NCBI RefSeq assembly: GCF_025766255.1
Contig: NW_026516819.1
Span: forward strand, 1-64,000
DNA from: Zychaea mexicana
Lineage: Eukaryota > Mucoromycota > Mucoromycetes > Mucorales > Lichtheimiaceae
Direction: 5' to 3'
Length of the DNA stretch: 64,000 nucleotides
Below, piece after piece: positions 46,701-59,099 of the stretch. Made by a program: the position numbers and the translations under genes. Position 1 is the stretch's first letter. The number at the start of each line of letters is the position of its first letter. The notes below the pieces were generated by a model. The model worked only from the letters and a program-made list of their open reading frames with translations. It had not been told where the DNA came from and searched no databases.

Positions 46701-48172
46701 CATGCCGATCTGGACGAAGACACGAGGGCCGAACGACAGCAGCATTGGATGTCAAACGGGGGACTGATGATCACTACGAGCGGATTTGGCGTTGGCATTG
46801 ATTCCCCCAATGTACGCTTCGTGTTCCACTGGAAGTTGCCGTATAGTTTGTTGGACTATGCCCAACAAACAGGTCGTGCTGGTCGCGATGGGCTGCCTTC
46901 AGTGTGACGGGCGTACTATTGCATAGAAGAAGAAGAGGCAAGACTTGGCAGGCTAAGCCAACGGGATGAAGAAAGAACAAAAATCGCCGACCGCGAACAG
47001 ATGATGGCGTTTGCACAGGTAAATAACAAAAATTAAATAAAAATCTGTATGGATGTCAGTATGATTACAGTTGCTAATACGAGACTTTTATAACAGTCAA
47101 ACACCTGCCTTCGCTTTGAGATGTAGCAGTATCTTGATGGTGCTCCATTTCTGAACTGCCTCGCGGAAAACAGGCTCGAGAAGTGTAGCATCTGCGACGA
47201 TACTCCGTTACGTGCTCTGGACCTCACTGTATCTCGATCACCACCGCCATTATCACCTTCTCCAGGCAGTTTCCGATATTTTAGAGCTGCTCCAAACCGC
47301 TCACAAATACCACGACCCTCATCATCATCATCACCCCTCCAACGGCAGAGCTCAACATCGTCTGTGGGGTCATCTGCTGCTTTCGAGACAGTATCGCGAC
47401 AGGAAATTCCATTCGATCTGCCTGCTCCCTCTCCTGTAAGTTATGATGTTTTTTTTAATCAGTTGTCAAAATTATACTGTATTAAACGTGTCATTCCTTT
47501 TTGTTAGGCTTACCTCCAACGCATGCAGCAGCAGCAGCAGCAACAACAACAAGGCCCGAGCATCCATTCTCTTGGTGGCTATACTCGCGCCCAGCAGCAG
47601 CACCAAGAGCATCGCAGAAACCGACACGAGTTCCTGAGCCTATGCGAAGAAGCCGACGAAGAATGTGTCGTCTGTCGCGTCCGTGGTGTGCAACAATGTG
47701 GCTCGCATGCTCTTGACAAGGCAACACATGACGACTACTGCTTGCGGTGCTTCTGCGTGCATGTGAACTTCTTCGGCCATTGCATGAAATACCGGTATGT
47801 AGCCATGACACATGCTTACCCCCTTCTTCTTGCAGCAACACTGACTTTTTGTCTTCTTTGTTTCATAGGCCAGGTGTATACTGGACTTGTGGAATATCAA
47901 TCAATCATGCCATGAGCCATGGCAGAGAGACGAATGCCTGTAACCCTGCGATTTAACGCACCGTTTATCCCTACTGTTGGGCTGCGTTTCACACTGTTGG
48001 CTTTCGACCTGGCTTGCTCCAGAAGTGTCAAGCCATCGATGATTCCGTACCGCCCTTAGGTTCGAAGCAAGAGTATGCTCAGTGGCTCTCCCACAGAAAC
48101 CGCAACGGTGAAAGCAATGCTATGTCACTGTTTAGAAAGTTAAAAAACACGACCTTCCACTTCCATCGATAA
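43739..48172 (+). pseudogene. Tyrosine-recombinase-like/RecQ helicase gene, copy 2, several stops
   Basis: Same exon layout and motifs as 14640-19020. The helicase core is better preserved than in copy 1: one frame runs from DECHLG through GVGIDSPN to QTGRAGRDG, because the C run near 46680 is intact. Lesions seen against copy 1: a one-base loss at about 44434 just before the R..EL box, TAA at 45114-45116 (GAA in copy 1), TGA at 46905-46907 just after motif VI, TAG at 47124-47126 (CAG in copy 1), and TAA at 47954-47956 (CAA in copy 1). The Gln tract near 47523 is in frame here, unlike copy 1. Four of the five changes are simple nonsense changes, the pattern of neutral decay or C-to-T mutation. 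Confidence 0.75.
45522..45572 (+). repeat. CAACCG/CAATCG hexamer expansion
   Basis: About eight CAA(C/T)CG units coding for alternating Gln-Pro/Gln-Ser, inserted in the linker exon of the helicase gene. Copy 1 has only CAACAGCAA at this point, so the expansion arose after duplication. Length is a multiple of 3 relative to copy 1 as far as can be counted by eye. Confidence 0.75.
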
Positions 48173-51100
48173 TACTTCCAGTTCTGCTCTCTCCCTCTTC
48201 CTCCTCTCCCTTTCAATTCTTTCTCTGTATGGTTTTTTTTGTCCTGGTGACTTTTTTCTAAAATATATCATACTTGTACTTGCATCTTACATTAGCCTCA
48301 ACTTCTTTTTGTCATAACAATGTCGAATGCGAACAACAACAAAAAATAGCGCGTGTTCGTTGCTGCTTTCTTTATTCAGGGCCTGATTTAAAGACGATCG
48401 TTATTTTTTATAGTGAATAAAAGCGTCTGTTCGTTGCGTGATGTGTTTCTATCAAAGTTGCTGTTGCTGGTTGCTGTACCTTATTCGTGGTTGGGAAATG
48501 GCAAATAAAACATCTGTAAGAAGAAGGATTTGCGCCACCGCTGTCGTTTTTGCCTTCGCTGCATTCTACGCTTTCATTGGCTGTCTCCTCCGTGGACACC
48601 GTGGACATCACCACTGGCGCACAAAATTCTACTGCGCGCGATTTTCGCCCACAGACAATGTTTCGTTATGCACGTTTGTTCAAGATCCTGTTGAAGGCTA
48701 ATGGAACCCATCAGTTTATAAATCGCATCCATAGCCAGCTGGCAAAGCTGTGTCAGAATTATATAGTTACAGCGGTATTTATTCTGCAACATGAAAAAAC
48801 GCGTTATATGATGTAGCTGAATAGACGTGGATGTACAGGCAAAAATACGTCAAATAGCTTTTGTAAAAGCAATCATCTGCTGGTTATGATAAGACAAGTT
48901 AGCAAACAGTGGGTCAGTTTTATATATATATATATAAATGTATAGAACAAAGGAGAAGACGTATAGATTCATGGAAAAGTAACGATATCACATATATTTG
49001 AATTAGACGTAGTTTTCAAAAACGTATTTCGGCAGTTGTGTATAAAAGGAAACAAAAAGATGAGCTCAGCATAGCTATAATATTATAGGAAACGGACGCT
49101 TGTTGACGCATTACGGTAGAATAAGAATGAATAAGAATAGTGACGATTTATCGCATCATAGAAACACAAAACAAAATCGTTGTTCTGGAATGTCATTGGC
49201 ATCAACCTCTTTATGAATGTCCAGCTCGCGCTGCAAGCCTTCGATGCTCTCTTCACCGCTTTCTGCGCGCATTGTTCCCATAACGCTTTCTGCAAAAGAG
49301 AACGTCAATATACCGGAGGCTCTTGCGGCTGCTGCTCCTCTTCATGCTGTCGGTTTGCTCTGCGCCTGCTGCTGGTATGATTGCTAGGAATAGTCATGCA
49401 CTTTCACGAATAAATTTCCAGCTGCTGGCAACTTACGAGCGATAAGATTTCGGTATCCTTCACCGCGTTTCTCTTCTCGCAAAATGATATGGGAGGTGGG
49501 CAAACATGGATTTGATCATATTCAGTTTTCCATGGTTTTGACATATTCTTCCATATAATCTCCATATTTTAGCGCATCGACTACAAATGAAGTTTCTTAT
49601 ATTCCTTCGAACGTCCAATTAAGAGTGCACGATTTTTGCACTTGGCACAATATCATTGGACTGTGGCCGTCTTCTTCGCGTATATAACTGGCGGTAAAAC
49701 ACCACACCCTGCTGGAAAAGCAACTTTGATCATGTTATTCGTCATTATATCGATAAACATCAACATCTTGTTCGCTTCAAACTTGTGTATGGTTCTTATA
49801 TATTCGGTTTTATTCATATTAATGAGCCAAACGGGCGAACTACAAACATGATTGTTACACTATATCCTCGTGCCGAAATCATTGCTAGCTTGAACCATAG
49901 GAACTACTGATGATAGAACCTCGCCTGGTAAATTGCAGTGATAAGTACTGCAACGGGTTCCTACTATGGCTTAATAGGTTATTTACATATATCCAAAAGT
50001 AAAAAACCGATGTTGTACCTTCCCAAAAGCAAGTAGTGAAAAATATCTGCAGCAGTAAGAGCAAGAAGAGCAGCCATTGCAAAAAAAAAGAGCCTTTGAC
50101 CAAACCCTCTCGCTTACCTTGAACTGATTGATGAAGTTTGCTTTGATTACTGTATCATCTTGCTAGATGCCACGATACTAGTACGTTCTATGTAGTAAAG
50201 CCAGTGAGAGATACGTACATGTGCTTTCGGTAATCATTGAGGTAGCTTAGCTTAAAACTTGGCGTACTCGCACTAGTCATGAACCAAGGAAATCCCAGTA
50301 AGGGTTGTGAATGTGCACATAATATTAGGTAACAAGACAAGACAAGCGAAGAGCAGATACAAGGAAATAAGATGGTAATCAATATTTCATTCTAATGATG
50401 ATCTTCAGAGTAAATATGTTTACAATAGAACCTGGTTATACGGTAAGATAGAAGGGAATATCGTAATGGTATAATACAAGGATTTTCAGAATGAAGGGGT
50501 AAACAATATAGTGAGCAGAGGTTATGAAGAGATACAACCACGAAAGGATAACAATCCCGTTTTTTCATGAAGGATTTGTACCAGTACTGAGGGACAAGAT
50601 GGATGCTTCGTTCTTGATGCATAGGAACGCCACTGTTGCTTTATATGCACCTTGGAAATTCGATCAATCAAATAATTATACATTAATAACTTCATTGTGG
50701 ATAGACGTATATCCCGATAGCAAATAAAACGTATGTATCACTTACGTAGGCTGCTACACAACGGAGATGGGTGAAGGAAGTTAAGGAGTCGATGGGAAAA
50801 AATATAGAGTGTATCAAGGAATGGATGTGAAAGACACGCAGTGTGTGAAATACACAGAAAGACAAGTAGAAGTGGTTCTTCGAACATGATGCCTGCGACT
50901 ATATGCTATAATGACAAGAACCGCACGAAGGCAAGAGAAGCCAGGGATTCATTATCAAGATGACATAATAATCACACCAACGGAAGTGCTCCACAAGGAA
51001 GCCCTCCATGAGCCGGGGCTCACAAGCCGTGTATAACGCTAGCGCCGCCGCACGAAGGCTGCCACTATCCCTCAAAGTAGAGAGAAAGTAACAAGGAGAA

Positions 51101-51717
51101 GCCAGGGGCAGACATCTAAGCTATACAGTGGGCTACGCTGGCTGACATCAGGGTAGATTGTTTGGGAGAAGTGATGACTTGAAATGACAAGGATTGGAGT
51201 ATACAATGTATAGGAAAATGGAAGTAGGCAATAAGTAAAAGAAATCAGGTTTTCTACAGTCTGTGGTATAGCGATACCGAAGCCAGAATAATGGATGTGC
51301 TGGCAAGTCGAGTGGTTGGTAGTCGACGTCGCCAGTTCCGTCGAGTGAGAAAAGCACAGAGTGGCGTGTAGTGTCAAAAGTGAAGAAAAAAGAAAAGGAC
51401 GTTGCTGAACAAAACGCGTACGTAATCGTTTCGAATTCGATGCTTATAGGGCTGACTCGCACAAACAGTCACGCACCTTGTCATACGCTCCCGAACTATG
51501 ATTGGATTATCTACACTAACACTTCCGAGCAAATTACCTTTGCCTCTATAAGATGCAAATATGAGAAGGATTCTCGTTTGCCTAAAGTAAAATCTTTTTG
51601 GAAAGAGGCTTGTAACGGAACATGTGATTTTATGAGAGAAGAGGATGGGAAGGCGAAGAGGGAGGGGAATAAAAAGGTCTCTTTTTCAGGTGAGAAAGAG
51701 GAAAGCGGCGCAAAAAC
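48173..51717. other. Unassigned spacer within duplication copy 2
   Basis: Counterpart of 19021-22610. No gene supported. Small indels relative to copy 1 (7 bp near 48590, 54 bp near 49309) change most open frames between copies. Confidence 0.4.
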
Positions 51718-52386
51718 TTAAAGTCTTTCATCACGGCGGCGGCGATTGCTACGGTTCCGTGTTGAACGGCCAATGATGCTGCCACTAAGATACGAGTTTT
51801 TTGCTCGCATCTTATCCCGGGCACTGCGCTTCCATTCGCGTGACACGGTAGGTTTAAACCTCTTGTGCACAGCATGGACTAGCTCTTCGTTAACTGATCT
51901 GAGCGGGTACAGAAACAGTGTCTGCCTGTGTCCAAGGCTTGAATTCCGCAACAACGAGGGGTTGGTTGGCGCAGGAGTGGTTTGGTCAACAGGGAGTTCG
52001 ACTACTTGGCCCTGTGGAAAGAAAAGTATCATTTTTAAGCATCATGTTATGCTAGTAATAGTGCATATACATACATCACGAGTAAATCTTCCTAGTCGAT
52101 AATATTGCCAAGGAGAACCGAGACCGCTAAGCCCTTCCACACAGGTTTGACAATATCGGTACATATCGCCACCTATGCCATGCACCGATCGACAAGGGCT
52201 ATGATCGATGTCATCACGAAAGAGTTTGTCGATGAATTCATCCACCGTCAATAAACTTCTTTCTCTGAGGTCTATTGAAAACTTCTTCCAGTTTCCCTTT
52301 TCATCGTTGAATGCGCGTTCTTCAGGGGTGGAATCGCGAAGAGGTCTGTTGATGATGACTACAAAGATTTCACTACAACATCCCAA
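51718..52386 (-). CDS. Unknown two-exon gene within the duplication, copy 2
   Basis: Counterpart of 22611-23279 with the same GTATGT donor and TTTCCACAG acceptor. Differences are few: Phe to Ser in RPLRDFT, and Lys-Arg-Asn to Thr-Arg-Asn, then Arg to Ser, in the basic tail. Both exons remain open. No domain recognised. See copy 1 for the description. Confidence 0.45.
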
Positions 52387-52716
52387 TTCCTATAATTTAG
52401 TCTCTCTTCCTCTCTTTTACCATAGAAAAAAGCGAAGTGTGTAGTAATATCTCACCGTCTGCTGACCATTTTTTTAAATTTATTGGGAAGAGAAATAATT
52501 GACAGCAACTCTTTCTTATTCTTGCCAGGGCACAACAGCCCATGTTCCGAAAGATACAACTACACTACGCATCACGGGTGCTTCCATTTTCGGCGATTGC
52601 AGGAAAAGCAGTCGCTCTGACAGGAAAGCCGGTCTCTTTTTTCTGAGTGCGTTCCTTGACTACTTACACTCACTAGTCATACAAACTCACTGACACCAAT
52701 TTTTACGTACATCAAC
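52387..52716. other. Spacer, left flank of the Crypton
   Basis: Counterpart of 23280-23609; no gene. Ends CATCAAC at 52716, where copy 1 continues directly with CTTTACG. Confidence 0.5.
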
Positions 52717-55700
52717 TTATCTTTCCCATGAGTCCTCAAAAGTCCCGCCGCGTCTCGCCGGGTCTTGAAAATCCAGGGCTATTACGCCTACGTAAAACCC
52801 TGAGACAGGGTTAATATGTCATATTTAACCCTGAAGTCCTGAGCAATATTACTGGCTAAATACACGTACCTTGTTTATGCACTTTGACGAGCAGCATGAT
52901 CGATCCATCCTAGTTGACCATGCTAGTGACTGATCCGTGCCGATGTCCACGACATTGATCAACCTTACGGGTTGCTTATTGTCACGTTTGATTATAATGG
53001 ATACTGTATGTTGTATTACGCGTAGAGAAGTATGTTTATTTATTATTATTGTATATGATATATCATGACAACAGCTCTCTTTTTATATACCAGGAAACAT
53101 CTCTACATGTTTCCACTTTTCTACATTTTCACCCATCCAATGCAAGGACCTTGGCTTTTGTTCTCCTCCAGCGCACCACTCAACCTTCGGATTTTGCCGC
53201 CAGAGCTCAACCATGCGTATAGCTCTTTCATTTTGCTGCTGTAAACTATGATATTCGATAAACTTTTCGACGCCTTTGATGACCGCGTTCCTACGATTGA
53301 ACTTTTTGGCTTGGTCCCTGCGCCACTTTGTTTTCCATTGTAACTCCAGGTCTTTGATAGCTGGGCCACCGGATATTCCTTCGTGCCATTCGCGCCAAAG
53401 GTCGGTCACTGTTGCTACACCATCGTTTAATCTGTAGTGTGGAAGTTGAGCAGTGCTGAAAAGCGACGAAGAGGTTGTGGCAGGCATGGGCGTGTTATTA
53501 GACGGAATTTGTGGGGTGATAGTGTCGGCAATGGATGGTGCGGTGTCAGTTAGAGCGGCAAAGGATGGAGCGACAGTAGCAGCTGGAGAGTTGGCAGCCG
53601 ATGGTGTAGTATTGACCGGAACATTCGTTGATTGAGATTGTGGAGTCCATTGAACCGATATCGTGAGGCGTCCGTTCGCAAGGTCACCCATAAACTGGTT
53701 GAATGTGCGGTTATGCTCTTCAACCAATTGTGTGTTGCGATCGACCTTTTGATTAAGATCGGTATACATCTGCCGTAAGAAACCATGCAGTTGTGGCATC
53801 GCTCTTGATAAGGTGAGGTCCTCTGGCGGGGGAGCCGTTTCGATGGAGGTCGCTAGATCACTGGAGTAATATAAATTATCGTAAGTAACTACATCATGTA
53901 ACAGTCTAACTTATACGATACACATTTTGATTACTCACTTCTTAAATGCAGTATATTCCGGGTCACTGAAGATAGGAGCATTCCAGATAGATAATTGAGG
54001 GTGGCGCTTCATCATTGGCACGGAGTCTTGTAAGAACGTCTTGCGTAGAACGCGTAGCATTTTGAGGAATCCGTCGGCAGCAACACTTTTATCGCCTTCG
54101 CCTTGATCGATCTTCTCTTGCCATTGGTCGACCCATGGGAAAACCTTCTTTTGTAACGTTTCCGATGGTTGGACGCCATCGCGAGGTAACCAGAAAGTTT
54201 TTCCATTGGCATCAAACGTTGCCATTGCGCGCAACTGTCGGCGAGGTAAGTTCGTCAAATAGGATCCTTCCATCGCGTCGCTTGTCCATCGACCTGCGCG
54301 TCGGATAGCCGAATCGCCAGCCTCGCCCATATCCGCCATTTTTGCTCCGGACTTCCTTCCTGCATGCGTAACGGCTGTTGATACGATCTTGCATGCGTCG
54401 AATGCCTTTTTAAGTGCCTTGTAATGCGCCGGTTGCTCGACATTCTTGGTTAAATCAGCAGGGTCGCTCTTGCAGAGTTTAATGTTGTACCATGTTTGAG
54501 GCCGTGTCATATCCGGGAATGGTTCGCCTTGAATGTGCCAACGATGGAAAAAGTATAATCCTAAAGCCATCCATAGACAGGTTTCAACATGCGCACACCG
54601 GATGGCCGATCCATGCTCTGCTTTACCGAACTGGTTTGTCTTGCCATGGTCCAAGAGCAAAATCAAACAAGGGCATTCCTTGTCAGGCGTGGGTCCTTCT
54701 CCTTGCAATGGGATGACATGTATATCTGCCAACTCGATTTGTCGAACATTCTCGCCACGCATGAACGCAAAGTGTGATACCAACATCATGACTGCGTTTC
54801 GATAGTGTTCGGATCTGTCGCGCGTCAGGAAGTAATCGATGATTTTGGCCAGTTCTTCAATCGTTGAGTATCCATCCAAAATGGATCCGGCAGCGCGATC
54901 TTTGAAGTTTGTACGGCGTCTCTTGATATCCTTTTTCCTTTCGTTTTTTAGCAACGACTTCACATCCGGAATTCGTGGGTTATTACTGGGATCGTTCAAT
55001 CGAAGACCGCATTGGTCGTGGAAAAGCTGGATGATTGCACTGACGTACTGCTCAATCGTACTAAAACCGATCGTGTAAAACTCGTGTTCTTCCTGTTCCG
55101 TTTCGAGATCATGATGGTCGTTCGTCTGTCTTTCGGCATTGGCTTCTAATTGTTTTCTGATTGTGGGACGACGGATCCTGCCAATGACCTATACAAGATG
55201 CAATAAAGTATAAGCAAGAAGTCCATAGAAAGTTGTCTAAGCAGATCACATAATTTTCTTTAGTTGCTAATAATAAAGTATACTTACAACTTGTTCAAGA
55301 AACAAATGCAATTTATCACCATTAACTTGATAGCGGATAGGCTCAGGGAACTTCATGTCATCGCACCACTTGCAGAATTCGCTCATCTTGGGATAGTATG
55401 CAAGCTTGGTGGCATTGGGGCGAAGCTCCTGCGTCGTGCTTTGAGTGCGTTGTCTGGATGCTTGCATGGCTAGGTTCAATTCAGCGACGTGACCGGTGCC
55501 GCCGACTGCCCGATTGTTGCTATTAGCGGCTGGCTGAGAGGAAGAGGAGGAATTGAGGTTATATATTTGAGAGAGATAGTTGTGGTGTTGTTGAGGCATT
55601 GTAAATACAGAGGGTACAGAAGGTTAGATTGAAAGGCAATTTTCACTGTCGATTCCTCTCGTAAAGATCTCCTTATATACCTTTCCAAAGATACAAGGCT

Positions 55701-56156
55701 GAGCATGCTAGCAAACCACTTTTGCTCAGATGGCTCAGCAAGAACAAAGTACTTTCTATGTATGAATACGCATGTTAATTGCTCCATCCATTTCAAGAAG
55801 TGTCTATATACTGTACTTCTGCAACTTGCATAACGCTTGCGCCTCTGCTCAGCACCTTACTCAGCCTTCGCTCAATATTATTCTTTATATGGGTTGTTTT
55901 TTTTAATCAAATACTTAATCTATTTTGTAGCAATCAAGAATATTGTATTTTTTGTAATTGTATATGCCTTTTTTTTGAACTAACATTAAGGGTTTTATTA
56001 TGGACTTTTGTTTCAATGAGAATAATCTATCAAGAGCTTCCGCGCTGGCGCGCGGTTTACGAACCAAATTTGGGAATGCGTATAAGAGATTCAAGTCCGC
56101 TTGTGGCTGATGACTCGAGTCTGGGACGCACAGGGAACCAGTTTAATATGCTCTAC
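52717..56156 (-). mobile_element. Crypton (tyrosine-recombinase DNA transposon), 3440 bp, defined by an empty site in copy 1
   Basis: Copy 1 reads CATCAAC|CTTTACG at 23609/23610; here 3440 bp lie between the same two words. The insert begins TTATCTTTCCC and ends ATATGCTCTAC. No target duplication or long inverted repeats are seen, as expected of Cryptons, which integrate by site-specific recombination. A short CTT(T)A-like word is present at both borders. The one gene inside, on the minus strand, encodes the recombinase. The insertion must be younger than the duplication, or it was excised cleanly from copy 1. Confidence 0.8.
53083..55599 (-). CDS. Crypton tyrosine recombinase with GCR1_C-like DNA-binding end, three exons, open
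   Basis: Exons 55599-55288, 55188-53939 and 53860-53083, introns GTAAGT..TAG and GTGAGT..CAG, phases 0 and 2, about 779 residues without a stop. The N-terminal exon has YQVNGDKLHLFLEQV, typical of Crypton N-termini. The recombinase domain shows FAFMRGENVRQIEL (catalytic Arg), THAGRKSG (HxxR), IRRAGRW and SYLTNLPRRQL (probable Tyr nucleophile). After a Thr/Ser/Pro-rich linker the last exon has VTDLWREWHEG, a GGPAIKDLE segment and WRRDQAKKFNRR, the pattern of the GCR1_C-type DNA-binding domain carried by fungal Cryptons. It catalyses excision and insertion of the element as a circle. All motifs and splice sites look intact, so this copy could be active. Confidence 0.85.
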
Positions 56157-56167
56157 CTTTACGTACC
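55600..56167. other. Crypton right end and 11-bp remnant of the Mutator-like leader
   Basis: Upstream region of the recombinase gene to the Crypton border at 56156, AT-rich, no gene. From 56157 to 56167 the original leader CTTTACGTACC before the Mutator-like ATG resumes. Confidence 0.5.
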
Positions 56168-57976
56168 ATGTCCTACAACATGAGATCTGAATTTACAGAA
56201 TGGATCGACGGCGATGAGATTGAGCAGGTCACGTTAATTCGTAAAACGGACCAAACTTATGCGCGACTCACTGACAACGGCTGGGAGCTACATCAGCAAA
56301 ATCAAAAGAAAACTGAAAGCGGTGTTAGCATCACGAAGGTTTGTCTCGGTGCCGTGCAATGTGTAAAAGACGATTGCGTACGAAAGAACCTTCCGGTCAA
56401 GTCAGCCAGCACCAAAGCACTTATCAAGCTGCAGAAGTGTGTCAAGTGCGATACGGAGTTGCGACATATTCCCTGTAAAATTCGTGTCCACTTCAAGTTC
56501 GTTGGCAGTGTGGGCAGTGTCGAACATTGTGGTGTGCATTCGCACAGTCGATATGAAGCCGTTCATATCAGCAAGAGCTCCGTCGCCAAACTTGCCGAGA
56601 GAGTTTTGCAATCCCCGCAGGAAAGACCCATGGCTCTTGTTATAGGCACCAGCTCTCAAAGACCAATGAACCCACCACAACCTCTGCGCGAGATCGACAG
56701 CGACTTACAGCATGCTGGTAAAGTTGCGTATCACCGCCGCAACATCCTTGCAGCCAATGGCTTCAACGCTAAAGGTATACCCAGCATCGAAACAGTAACT
56801 TCTTCAGTAATGAAGCTCAATGTCGAGTATCCCGGTTATCTTCGTTCACCACTCGACCTCCATCCTGACAGTTTTTGCATTCCTTTCGCTTCGCCGTACA
56901 TTCTGGACGATGTTGACTACAGCCGCCAACCAATTCTAATGGATGTCACTTACTCCTGCTTTGGCGACGGCTATTACCTCTGCAACTCTGTCATATATCA
57001 AGAAAAACTGGAAAAGTATGTTCCAGTTTTCCAAGCGGTTCTTGGTGGTTTAACCATTAAAAACTTCATTTCGTTCTTCACGACAATGTTCAAAGTTTTG
57101 AATGTAAAGAAAAACGACGACGGTGAACCATCTATGTGCGGGATAATGATGGACTTTTCCCAAGCGCAAAGAACCGGCTTTTTTATCGCGTTCAGCAACA
57201 TTTTTCCCGGTGCCAAAAGTGGGGAGACTTACTTAAAGGGTTGCTATTTTCACTGGAAACAGTCGGTTGAACGTATACAAAAAATGGGTGATGTTGTACC
57301 AGTGGAACGCCGAAGGATATTCTTGGAATACACCAGGGTCATGTATGAGACGACGGTGGAACAGATGTTTGATGTTGTAACCGCTCAAATGGAGAAAGAA
57401 TTCCCGCATACTTCAAAATGGCTAAACTGGTGGCATCGACCTGGCGTTGCTAGTATGATCTTTCGCTCGAAAACGACGATGCATGAAGAGCTTTTACTCA
57501 ATGCCACAAGAACAACGAACGGCGTAGAATCATTCCATCGTAATATCTACCGTTTCGTTCAGCAATCCAAGCCGATTCTTTCAACATTACCTGAACTTTT
57601 CAACTACATGCGAAATGAAGAGAGTAACTTGGAACATGTTCTTGCTGGCGAAAATATACGTTATAAAATATCTGCGCCTTCGTAAGTTTCTTCTTAGCGT
57701 AGTGAGGGTGTGTATTGCATCGAAGCTAGTTAGCATCTGGCTTATTCTACGCTTTATATATGCAGTCCTTTCAAAGCGCCTAAAAAGAAAAACATAAGTG
57801 ACAGTCGTCCTCCAGAGAAACTTAAGCAATTATTGTCAAGAAGTTCTACCACTAATACCAGAAAGCGCTATACAGAAAATAATTCAGATCAAAATGAGCC
57901 AACCAAAAGAGCAAGAAAAACAACTAATGATACTTCACTTGGTAAAACAATAAGCTTGTTGTTTGTAAGAGTTTGA
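56168..57976 (+). CDS. Mutator-like (MULE) transposase, copy 2, two exons, open
   Basis: Exons 56168-57681 and 57766-57976 (GTAAGT..TGCAG) give about 574 residues with no stop. N-terminal GCM/WRKY-type finger: CLGAVQCVKDDC, CVKCDTEL and HCGVHSH. Catalytic residues: Asp in LMDVTYS, Asp in MMDFSQAQ, the CYFHWKQ block, Glu in TNGVESFH. The second exon is a basic tail with PFKAPKKKN and TKRARKT, likely nuclear localisation. Lengths and motif order fit a full MULE transposase of the cut-and-paste type. Compared with copy 1 it lacks the C insertion that kills the frame there, and has scattered substitutions (Asp for Gly near YILDDVD, Asn and His near LNWWHRPG). The Crypton now separates it from its former upstream region, so its expression may be altered. 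Confidence 0.85.
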
Positions 57977-58035
57977 GAATACAGTAATTGAAACCTAATT
58001 AAAACATGTATATAGACTCTTTAAATCTATTTTTG

Positions 58036-58190
58036 GAAGAGGACGAAAAGGGAACCGCGGTGACGAAAAGGGAACATAGTAACGGAAAAGGAACGGGTGG
58101 GAGAATGACAAGATTGAACAAAAAGGGAACGCGGAAACGAAAAGGGAATGGGTGGGAAAATGACAAGAGTGAACGAAAAGGGAAGAACGT
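58036..58190. repeat. Purine-rich degenerate repeat, copy 2
   Basis: Shortened counterpart of 25480-25767. It lacks an internal block of about 95 bp and ends GAAGAACGT, where LINE sequence takes over. Confidence 0.65.
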
Positions 58191-59099
58191 TATTGCCACT
58201 GACTTCGCACAGACAGTTCCCGATCAAGATCTCGTATCATGCGACCTGGCCAGAACTGCGGCAGCCAGCGTCAATGAGCTCCCTTCCTACGCAACAGTTC
58301 CTGTCGAACATGGCAATATAGAGGTCTACTCGTCTGCGCCTAACTCTCCTACGCTGTCACAAGATATGGAAGTGGATATGGTAGCAGCTTGACGCTGAGC
58401 CAAATGCTGCTGATGGTAACCAAACTACTTGTACTCCGTATATTGATGTCAATTTATCACCCGCTTCCAAGGTGACGCTGTCCCTTGAGAATTCTATTTC
58501 ATCTAGTGCAAGCGATCCATCTGGTCCTGATGCGTCACCCGCGGGTGACTCCTCTACCCAACCGTCTTTTCTGTAATCTGTCAATGACGTGGCTGTCAAA
58601 CTTTGGGATTCTACCTGTAGCGACTCTGGAACGCGTCGCAGCACACGCAATCCCAAACTCAATCCTAAATATCAATGGAAGACATCAGATTGAAAATGAG
58701 TACACTCAACTGTCGTGGCCTCCCTAAGACAGGCGAGCCATCACATAGTAAACATTTCATACGCTTTCTTCGCTCTCAATCACTTGTTACAGGAAACTCA
58801 TGCCGAATCTCCTGACCTCCAATCTCGTTTTCATTTCCACTTCTTCATTTTGGTCACAACATGTTGGAATCATGTCTCTTAACCCTTGTATTTCTCTATC
58901 TCTTGTTTCTTTCGAGTTGGATGGTCGGGCTCTACTGTTCTGCCTCCCACACTAATTTTGATTTCCCCTCTTTCATATCATCGTTATTTATGCCACAGCC
59001 CGCTCCTCACCACGTGGACCTTTTTACGCTTCTCTTGCGCAATTGCCTTTTTTTTGCTTCTACGTCAGTAGACCGCAGCGTTTTGCTCGCAATCGTTTG
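58191..59099 (+). mobile_element. LINE fragment, left arm (ORF1 end plus ORF2 endonuclease start)
   Basis: Plus-oriented copy of the LINE: the end of ORF1 (IATDFAQTVPDQ onward), then ORF2 from an ATG at 58696 (MSTLNCRGLPKTGEP). After frameshifts it has LLQETHAESPD near 58790 and SLNPCISLSL plus LDGRALLF near 58872-58935, which are AP-endonuclease landmarks of non-LTR retrotransposons. It ends at the satellite. It is joined at 58190 to the end of the duplicated block, so neither LINE end is present. Not functional. Confidence 0.75.

Larger units (their letters stand above)
41105..58190. repeat. Large segmental duplication, copy 2
   Basis: Same order and orientation as 12013-25767: OrsD 3'-truncated, CACGTG array, recombinase-helicase, spacer, unknown gene, Mutator-like element, purine-rich tail. 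It differs by a 3440-bp Crypton at 52717-56156, loss of 54 bp near 49309, a hexamer expansion at 45522-45572, loss of about 48 bp and a longer block in the purine-rich tail, and many point changes. The left border interrupts a zinc-finger gene; the right border passes into an inverted LINE with only a GT of shared sequence. Confidence 0.9.

Noticed and set aside
52717..56156. Starship-type giant element with a captain recombinase
   Set aside because: The recombinase has Crypton layout with a GCR1_C-like end, the element is only 3.4 kb and carries no cargo genes.
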